Origin: Bacteriovorax sp. UBA1852
Lineage (GTDB): Bacteria > Bdellovibrionota > Bacteriovoracia > Bacteriovoracales > Bacteriovoracaceae
DNA: 30,364 nt
Reading direction: 5' to 3'
NCBI GenBank assembly: GCA_002338505.1
Contig: DDIK01000033.1
Location: 44,101 to 74,464 of the forward strand
Shown here: one piece after another, positions 25,003-30,364 of the stretch
Position numbering within the stretch: position 1 is the stretch's first letter
Layout of the letters: each line of letters starts with the position of its first letter
Translations under genes and position numbers: made by a program
The notes under the pieces: generated by a model
What the model saw: only the letters and a program-made list of their open reading frames with translations
Database searches by the model: none
What the model was told of the DNA's origin: nothing

Positions 25003-26933
25003 GAAGCCTTCTTAACGTTATCAATAATATCTTTATTAGCATTAGGAATAATCTTCTTTTCTTTACTTATTTTAAGTCCCTTTGAATCCTCATGCGATCC
25101 ACTAACAATTGTCTCTAGTCTTGTAACGATCCCTTTAAGAGATCCTGCTTCATGATTAATATTTTCAGAACTATCTGATGTTGTTGAAGCAATAGAAGAA
25201 TTCATATGTGTTGATTGATCAAGTTCACTCATCGCCTCAGAAATGTTTTGAATTCCTGTTGCTTGCTCAGCTGCAGCAGATGAAATCTCTTTCATTAAGT
25301 CTTTAACATGGGCAACATTTGAAACAACTTGATCTAGTACAGTGTTACACTTTTGAGCTGTCGTCACACCGTATTCTGTTTTATTCTTTGCCGTCTCTAC
25401 GAGCTTTCCAACATTTTGATTAGAGCTTGATACAATCGTATCAACTTTTGAAATACTAGATATAATCATATCTTCAATCTCTTTTGCGGCCTTCCCAGAC
25501 ATCTGAGCAAGATTTCCAACTTCTTCAGCGACAACCGCGAATCCCTTACCATGCTCTCCTGCCCTAGCAGCTTCGACAGAGGCGTTAAATGAGAGTAATT
25601 TCGTTTGAAATACAATATCATTGATTACATCTGTCTTATTTGAAATTTCTTTAATGACGTCTACGATTTCAGTAAACTCTTTAGATGTCGTCTCCATTTG
25701 ATTCGTAATATTTACATTACACTCAGAGATCTCATTGATGGCTTTAACAACCTCTGCAACCGCTGACTTACCATCCGTTGCAATAGTATGACTTTCGTTA
25801 CTCTTTGTTTCTGAGAAATTCGCATTATCAACACTTCTCTTCATCATCTCTTTTAACTCATCAAGAGTTGAAACAGTTTCAATAACTGCTGCTGATTCTT
25901 GGGCAACCGAACTTGAGAGCTTAGAAGCGCTGCCTCTTAAATCTTCAGAGATATCGAGAGTTTTAACAGATGTCTCTTTTAAAAGAGATGAAATCTTCCT
26001 CAATTCACCAGCTAAATTTACGTAGTAAAAAGCGACAAAAATTAGAACTAATACGCCTCCAACTGAAACGAAGAAATTTGTCAGGGCCGTGTCTTTCTTA
26101 AGAGCTAACATATCTTGAAGTCTTTGCTCTACAACAACAGAAATTTTTTGAATGTAATCATTAGTTATTTTTTCAATGGTATGAATACTACTTCGAAATG
26201 AGCTAATGATTTCTAAGCGTGTATTATAATTATCGTATAAACTCTTAAATTGAGTTCTATATTGATTCGCTAGTCCGGAGATAGCAGCTATGGCCTTGTC
26301 ATTGTCTGAACCATTTAGGTTTTTGACTGTAGAGACAAGTGTATCCAAGCGGTTATTCACTTTATTTAAGTATTTCTCTGTTCTTCTTAAGAGATAATCT
26401 TTCTCATGTCTTCTGAGCATGAGAAGCTCAACTGTCACAACGGGACTAAGATTATACTTACTTATTGTTTTCTCTATTTCATGTGAAGTACTTCTGATGT
26501 CACCTCTTATACCGCTTTTAGAGTCACCCTCGCTACTAATATTCTGTACAACTTTCTCAAACCCTTGAGAGTATTGGTTTAGAGACTTTTTAAGGCTTTC
26601 TTCATTTTCCTTTGAGAGCATATTTCCATTTTTGGACATTTTAATAAGAAGACTATCGAGACTCGCGATAGTGTCTTTATGTCTTTTTAAATATTTCTCA
26701 TCTCCTCTGAGTAGAAAGTCTTTTTCATGCCGTCTTGCCATTAGCATTCCAGACTTAAGCTCGGCAAGATCTGACCGAAACTCCAGATCTCCATGAATGA
26801 TTGGTTCAAACTCATGAGCTACTTTATTTGTAGAAATAAAAGTGAACACTACTGAAGAAACCATTAGTGTCAGCACAATTCCTAAAGATAGAACTGACTT
26901 TTGCTTAAGAGATAGACCTTTCCAAAACTTCAT
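24999..26933 (-). CDS. Methyl-accepting chemotaxis protein with HBM-type sensor
   Basis: A 644-residue transmembrane chemoreceptor. TM1 is about 13-34, the periplasmic sensor 35-284, TM2 285-304, and the signalling domain about 330-600. The sensor shows the same motif twice, [10 protein letters not shown] (67-76) and [10 protein letters not shown] (174-183). That is the mark of the helical bimodular (HBM) domain, which in Pseudomonas McpS binds citric-cycle acids at two sites. The cytoplasmic tip is canonical ([28 protein letters not shown]). There is no clear HAMP domain after TM2 and no CheR-docking pentapeptide at the C-terminus. AGGAG lies 6 bases before the ATG. No other chemotaxis genes are nearby. 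Confidence 0.93.
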   Translation of the reverse strand: MKFWKGLSLKQKSVLSLGIVLTLMVSSVVFTFISTNKVAHEFEPIIHGDLEFRSDLAELKSGMLMARRHEKDFLLRGDEKYLKRHKDTIASLDSLLIKMSKNGNMLSKENEESLKKSLNQYSQGFEKVVQNISSEGDSKSGIRGDIRSTSHEIEKTISKYNLSPVVTVELLMLRRHEKDYLLRRTEKYLNKVNNRLDTLVSTVKNLNGSDNDKAIAAISGLANQYRTQFKSLYDNYNTRLEIISSFRSSIHTIEKITNDYIQKISVVVEQRLQDMLALKKDTALTNFFVSVGGVLVLIFVAFYYVNLAGELRKISSLLKETSVKTLDISEDLRGSASKLSSSVAQESAAVIETVSTLDELKEMMKRSVDNANFSETKSNESHTIATDGKSAVAEVVKAINEISECNVNITNQMETTSKEFTEIVDVIKEISNKTDVINDIVFQTKLLSFNASVEAARAGEHGKGFAVVAEEVGNLAQMSGKAAKEIEDMIISSISKVDTIVSSSNQNVGKLVETAKNKTEYGVTTAQKCNTVLDQVVSNVAHVKDLMKEISSAAAEQATGIQNISEAMSELDQSTHMNSSIASTTSDSSENINHEAGSLKGIVTRLETIVSGSHEDSKGLKISKEKKIIPNANKDIIDNVKKAS

Positions 26934-27052
26934 ATAAACTCCTAATGAATACCTAGAGCTTTTCGGTAATGAAGATTTGAATCTTTAAGAGAATAACAAT
27001 TATTTATTTACGAAAAGAACAATCCAAGCGACTGAAATCACGAAATTATTCT

Positions 27053-27262
27053 TTATTCTACGAAGAATTCCCTCTTATCTGTAGGAACGACTTGAGACGC
27101 TTCACCATTTGTACATTCTGCACCTTTGTGGTCAGAATGACCGAAGGCAAAACCGTTACTTATGAAAATAGCATCTTCATCCCACTCCTCTATTTTTCCA
27201 ACCCAGTTTTTTCCATTACTTAGCGATATCTCGACCCATGAGCCAATTAAGTCATCATTCAT
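27053..27262 (-). CDS. Small beta-rich protein, possibly Sm-like
   Basis: A 69-residue cytoplasmic protein. It begins MNDDLIGSWVEISLSNGKNW and continues VGKIEEWDEDAIFISNGF. Strand-turn-strand with NG.....G.....D...I resembles the Sm1 motif of LSm/Hfq-like folds, though the match is loose and other small SH3-type barrels fit as well. The C-terminal part has a single Cys (50) and ends REFFVE. GAGGT lies about 5 bases before the ATG. The gene is single. Function unknown. Confidence 0.6.
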   Translation of the reverse strand: MNDDLIGSWVEISLSNGKNWVGKIEEWDEDAIFISNGFAFGHSDHKGAECTNGEASQVVPTDKREFFVE

Positions 27263-27357
27263 AAGAACCTCACAATTTGATTTTAAAGAATTCTAACGTG
27301 AAAATGTTATTTTGCAAATAAGTTGATTCAAAGTACTTTAAAGAAAAGGAGATTTTG

Positions 27358-28086
27358 ATGCCATATATTATAAGCCCAATAATAAGAGAGAGCTTCAAAG
27401 GTATGTGGGGAGAAGGCCATCCATATCAGAGGAGTACTATTTATCAAAAAGATGAATCATCGAGTGAATCACCACCTGTAAACTACTCTTCCTACACTCT
27501 AAAGCCACATAGTTTACCACATATCGAGACATCAGCACATACAAGCAATGGTGCACCGACAATTGAACATTATTTTAGCCAAGAAAGAATCTCTCACTTT
27601 TATGGAAGAACAGTAGTTCTAAGACTAGAGGGAGATCACTTTAAAACTCTAGAGACCAATAGTTCCATAAAAATATGGCGTATAACGAAAGATCAAATCT
27701 TAAGTGCACTACAAAGAGTGACAAAAAGAAAATCAATCCCAAAGAGACTCATTATAACGTTAAAAAGTATTCCTTTAAACAATGAGAAACTGCATGATCC
27801 CAATTACGTCTTAATTCTAGAACAAGAAGCCGCTACTTACTTGGTTGAGAATGGAATTGAACTCTATGGTACTAGCTGGAAATCCAGCGACTATAATCCA
27901 GGAGGTAGTGAAAGACCTATTCATAACACGCTTTTTCAAAGTGCTCTTATTATGGAATGCCTTGATCTCAACAACGTTCCAGAAGGAGTCTATTTCCTGA
28001 GTGCGTTTCCAATTCCTCTTGAAGGAGCAAGTGAGAGTCCTGTTTGTCCAGTTCTCTATACTTATGATGAAATTGGTGAAGACTGA
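27358..28086 (+). CDS. Diverged cyclase-family (kynurenine formamidase-like) protein
   Basis: A 242-residue cytoplasmic protein. The C-terminal half follows the cyclase/KynB pattern closely: EQEAATYLVENGIELYGTSW (aligning with PEAA.WL...G..L.G.D), SSDYNPGGSERPIHNTLF (S.D......HR.LL), IMECLDLNNVPEGVYFLSAF, and PIPLEGASESPVCPVLY. The N-terminal metal motif, normally HxGTHxDxPxH, is altered: His55, His61 in SAHTSNGAP and His71 remain, while the Asp is replaced and the spacing is two residues longer. Members hydrolyse N-formylkynurenine or related amides, but the site changes make activity uncertain. The start is ATG 27358 with AAGGAG 6 bases upstream. The 3' end overlaps the MscS gene by 25 bases tail-to-tail. 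Confidence 0.65.
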   Translation: MPYIISPIIRESFKGMWGEGHPYQRSTIYQKDESSSESPPVNYSSYTLKPHSLPHIETSAHTSNGAPTIEHYFSQERISHFYGRTVVLRLEGDHFKTLETNSSIKIWRITKDQILSALQRVTKRKSIPKRLIITLKSIPLNNEKLHDPNYVLILEQEAATYLVENGIELYGTSWKSSDYNPGGSERPIHNTLFQSALIMECLDLNNVPEGVYFLSAFPIPLEGASESPVCPVLYTYDEIGED

Positions 28087-28886
28087 AGAGTACTCGGACG
28101 TAGAATTCTATTGTCATTTAAGACTTGATTGCCTCGAGTCGTTACATCAGATAAGAACGACTTCTCATATTTTACGTCAATGACGTAAGCTTTTACATTC
28201 GCCTTAATAATAAAATTATTTGCCATAGCGACCTCTTCAAAAACAATGGAAACAGACTTTTCTAAATAAACAAAGCGACTAGTAATCACAACTTCATAAA
28301 GAAGATTCCTCACCTCTTTAAGATCTTGATAAATCGAGAAGTGAAAGGGAATCACGACCATCATGTCAAGTGCACCACTATTTCCACTAGAGACGACATC
28401 TGTTAAAAACTTTGAATTTGGTATGGTGACAAGATTATCATCAAGTGTATTTAAACGAACTGATCGAAGGCCGATGCTTTTAATTTCACCGTACACATCT
28501 GCAAAGCTCACTCTGTCACCTACTTGAAATGGACGATCAAAGAGAAGAATAAAGCCTGCAATCATAGAGCCTACAAGGTCTTTTAAAGCGAAACCAAAGG
28601 CAACAGCAGCAGAACCACCAACAGCGACCAAGAGCTCTTTAGAAGGCTGAAAAACATAATAGAAAATACCCAAAAAGCCAAAGAGATATGTCACAAAAGA
28701 GAAGACAGTCGTAATTTGAAGAATAACGAGTCTCTTTCCTGAAAGTTTATGTTGGAGCTTTTCTGACCATGCACTAACAACTTTAACAACAACGAAAATA
28801 CAGCATATAAGAAAAATAAAAAGAATTATTTTATCTAGTTTAAAGAAGTCAAAAATAAGTAAAGAGATATCGTTATTAGTTTCCAT
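28062..28886 (-). CDS. MscS-type mechanosensitive channel, paired with an AAA-type ATPase
   Basis: A 274-residue membrane protein with three transmembrane segments (about 18-40, 53-78 and the pore helix 83-116). The MscS core reads GGSAAVAFGFALKDLVGSMI, FDRPFQVGDRVSF and VTIPNSKFLTDVVSS. The C-terminal alpha/beta domain is present and the protein ends soon after (RILRPSTLQSSPISS). It shares the core with the MscS at 5724-6545 but little elsewhere. Its ATG overlaps the ATPase gene by 11 bases, so the two are made together and may form a complex in which ATP binding gates the channel (inference). Confidence 0.9.
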   Translation of the reverse strand: METNNDISLLIFDFFKLDKIILFIFLICCIFVVVKVVSAWSEKLQHKLSGKRLVILQITTVFSFVTYLFGFLGIFYYVFQPSKELLVAVGGSAAVAFGFALKDLVGSMIAGFILLFDRPFQVGDRVSFADVYGEIKSIGLRSVRLNTLDDNLVTIPNSKFLTDVVSSGNSGALDMMVVIPFHFSIYQDLKEVRNLLYEVVITSRFVYLEKSVSIVFEEVAMANNFIIKANVKAYVIDVKYEKSFLSDVTTRGNQVLNDNRILRPSTLQSSPISS

Positions 28887-30364
28887 AAATAAAATTCTTT
28901 AGTCTTAAAAACTTTATAAGTCCATATTGTTTAGTAATTTCTATCATATAGCGATGACGATCATCCTTAAAAACATAGCCCTTTTCTAGTGCTAATTTGA
29001 TCGCATTTCTAACAAGACCTTTTTGCAAGTTTGTTGTCTCTTCAATCTCTAGAGAAGATAGATTCTCGTGTTTCAAGATATGAGATATTACAAAGAGTAA
29101 TTCATCTGGGACCTTTTCTAATCCCTCGAGTTCAAACTCCTTAGGAATATTTACGTTAAAGACCTTTTTAGAGCGACGTGATAGTGCCGTTAGCCATAAG
29201 TGAAGAGCCGTTCGAGGGTTACCTCGAGATAGTTCCCAGAGCAGTTTAAAGAACTTTGATTCGACAGATGCGTATTTATCAATTTCATCTTGTGACCTCG
29301 TAGCGGAAATCAACAGGTCATAAGAAAGCTTATATTCAGACTTCTCATGTCTTTTCATAATGAGCTCTTTAATCTTTGCATCTGTCCATCCACCAAGTTC
29401 AAACACATTTCGAAAAAATTGATTTCTCCCAAAAGCACGATCAAGATAGAGCCAACTATATTTATTAAAGGAAACAAGCCAGAAAATATTCTGCGTATTT
29501 AAATTGATGATATTAATAAGTTCATAATAAGCATCAAACCCACCGGTTTTAGAAAGAAAGACATTCTGACACTCATCAATAATGATAATAGTTTTATGCT
29601 CCAAAGTTTTATCAATGTCATAAATGCTAAAGTCTTCACCATATTCAACATCAGGAAATATAGTCTTCATGAAATCATTGATTTCATCTTTAAGTAAAAT
29701 CTTAGAAGGCATTTTTACATACTTAACATCAACCTGTGACTTCTCGACCAAAAGACTTGAAACCTTCTTTAAGAGAGTTGTCTTTCCAACCCCCTTATCA
29801 CCATATACGACTAATGAATGCTCATCTGATGTATCATCCATCCACTCAACAACCTCATCAACAATCTTTTCTTCAAGGTTTTGTTCATTAGCAACATATT
29901 CTTGGTCTGAGGATATTGATTTCAAGGAAAATTGTTCTTTATAAGCTTCAGGGATATTGCTATCGGCACCATCTCCAGCTTCGACGTTTTCGATTTGTTT
30001 TTTAAAAAGATTTGCAGACACCTTCTTTGAAATTTCAAAATTCTCGGTGAAACTTGCAAAAATATCAAAGACCATAAAGATTAGTATAAAAGCAAAGAGC
30101 AAAGTTGCTCGAAGCCTCTGCGGCGTATAATTAAGTAGAGTAAAGAACTTTTCAACAATAACACCTGAAAACATTCTTTCCGAGTATCTTCTAAATTCTC
30201 TTTCCCAACGAGATGACTCCACAAGAAAGTGATAGAGAGAATAAAGGATGACGCAGATATTGGGAATCGAGTAGAGATAAACTCTCCCAACAGTGGCCTC
30301 TAAGAAAATCATGGTAAAGAAATAAAATAAGAAAATATTAGAGAACTTTGTAGAAGTTTCATTG
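28876..30364 (-). CDS. Membrane-anchored AAA-type ATPase, probably cut by the window end
   Basis: At least 478 residues from ATG 30312. That ATG lacks an SD, and the frame stays open to base 30364 with a hydrophobic stretch (SNIFLFYFFTMIFL), so the true start is likely outside the window. Transmembrane segments are about 10-32 and 69-88 (from ATG 30312), with a further one upstream. The cytoplasmic P-loop domain has Walker A GDKGVGKTTLLKK (171-183) and Walker B IIIIDECQNVF (242-252). A segment with helix-turn-helix character follows (about 400-460: LSSLEIEETTNLQKGLVRNA), as in AAA_22/ORC-like or KAP-like NTPases with a C-terminal winged helix. The MscS gene overlaps its 3' end. Confidence 0.78.
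   Translation of the reverse strand, partial: NETSTKFSNIFLFYFFTMIFLEATVGRVYLYSIPNICVILYSLYHFLVESSRWEREFRRYSERMFSGVIVEKFFTLLNYTPQRLRATLLFAFILIFMVFDIFASFTENFEISKKVSANLFKKQIENVEAGDGADSNIPEAYKEQFSLKSISSDQEYVANEQNLEEKIVDEVVEWMDDTSDEHSLVVYGDKGVGKTTLLKKVSSLLVEKSQVDVKYVKMPSKILLKDEINDFMKTIFPDVEYGEDFSIYDIDKTLEHKTIIIIDECQNVFLSKTGGFDAYYELINIINLNTQNIFWLVSFNKYSWLYLDRAFGRNQFFRNVFELGGWTDAKIKELIMKRHEKSEYKLSYDLLISATRSQDEIDKYASVESKFFKLLWELSRGNPRTALHLWLTALSRRSKKVFNVNIPKEFELEGLEKVPDELLFVISHILKHENLSSLEIEETTNLQKGLVRNAIKLALEKGYVFKDDRHRYMIEITKQYGLIKFLRLKNFIYGN

Overview
The window is about 30 kb of low-GC bacterial chromosome with densely packed genes, many of which overlap or abut. There are no RNA genes, insertion sequences, CRISPR arrays or phage genes that I can see. 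The gene content fits the Bdellovibrio-like predators of the Bacteriovoracaceae (for example marine Halobacteriovorax): AT-rich DNA, many secreted proteases and hydrolases, a double-HTH regulator of the DUF4423/TIGR02147 type, TPR regulators and a MACPF-like secreted protein. That placement is inference from style and families, since no 16S or other marker is present.

Layout. 1-2870 (minus strand): the N-terminal part of a catalase-peroxidase that carries a lipoprotein signal, a MarC membrane protein coupled to a tiny proline-rich protein, and ribosomal protein L25. 3035-6853: a NhaR-like LysR regulator facing a hybrid histidine kinase, then an MscS channel and a cold-shock protein with a good terminator. 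6825-10079: a methyltransferase with a possible 5' frameshift, a membrane-anchored MtfA-like protein that lacks the metallopeptidase core, YqaA coupled to an RRM RNA-binding protein, and a secreted alpha/beta hydrolase. 10200-12647: a stress operon (Dps plus a coiled-coil partner) and a porin operon. 12769-13248: glyoxalase I.

13267-19667 is the most unusual region. It holds a secreted trypsin-like protease of 804 residues followed after 3 bases by a double-HTH regulator, then a TPR protein with a C-terminal OmpR-type winged helix. Divergent from the TPR protein is a secreted protein with a degenerate MACPF (perforin-like) signature and about eleven 13-residue cysteine/glycine repeats. I suggest this may be a regulated secreted effector cluster, possibly used against prey or competitors.

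19709-26933: a second methyltransferase of the same kind as the first, a DEAD-box RNA helicase, a small acidic exported protein, an RssA-type patatin hydrolase, a CvfB-like S1 protein coupled to a secreted HExxH metalloprotease, and a chemoreceptor with an HBM-type double helical-bundle sensor. 27053-30364: a small beta-rich protein, a diverged cyclase-family (kynurenine formamidase-like) protein, and an operon joining a membrane-anchored AAA-type ATPase, probably cut by the window end, to a second MscS channel.

No gene-free stretch exceeds 300 bases. The longest gap, 7630-7802 (or 7566-7802 if the GTG start of the methyltransferase is used), shows nothing I can name.
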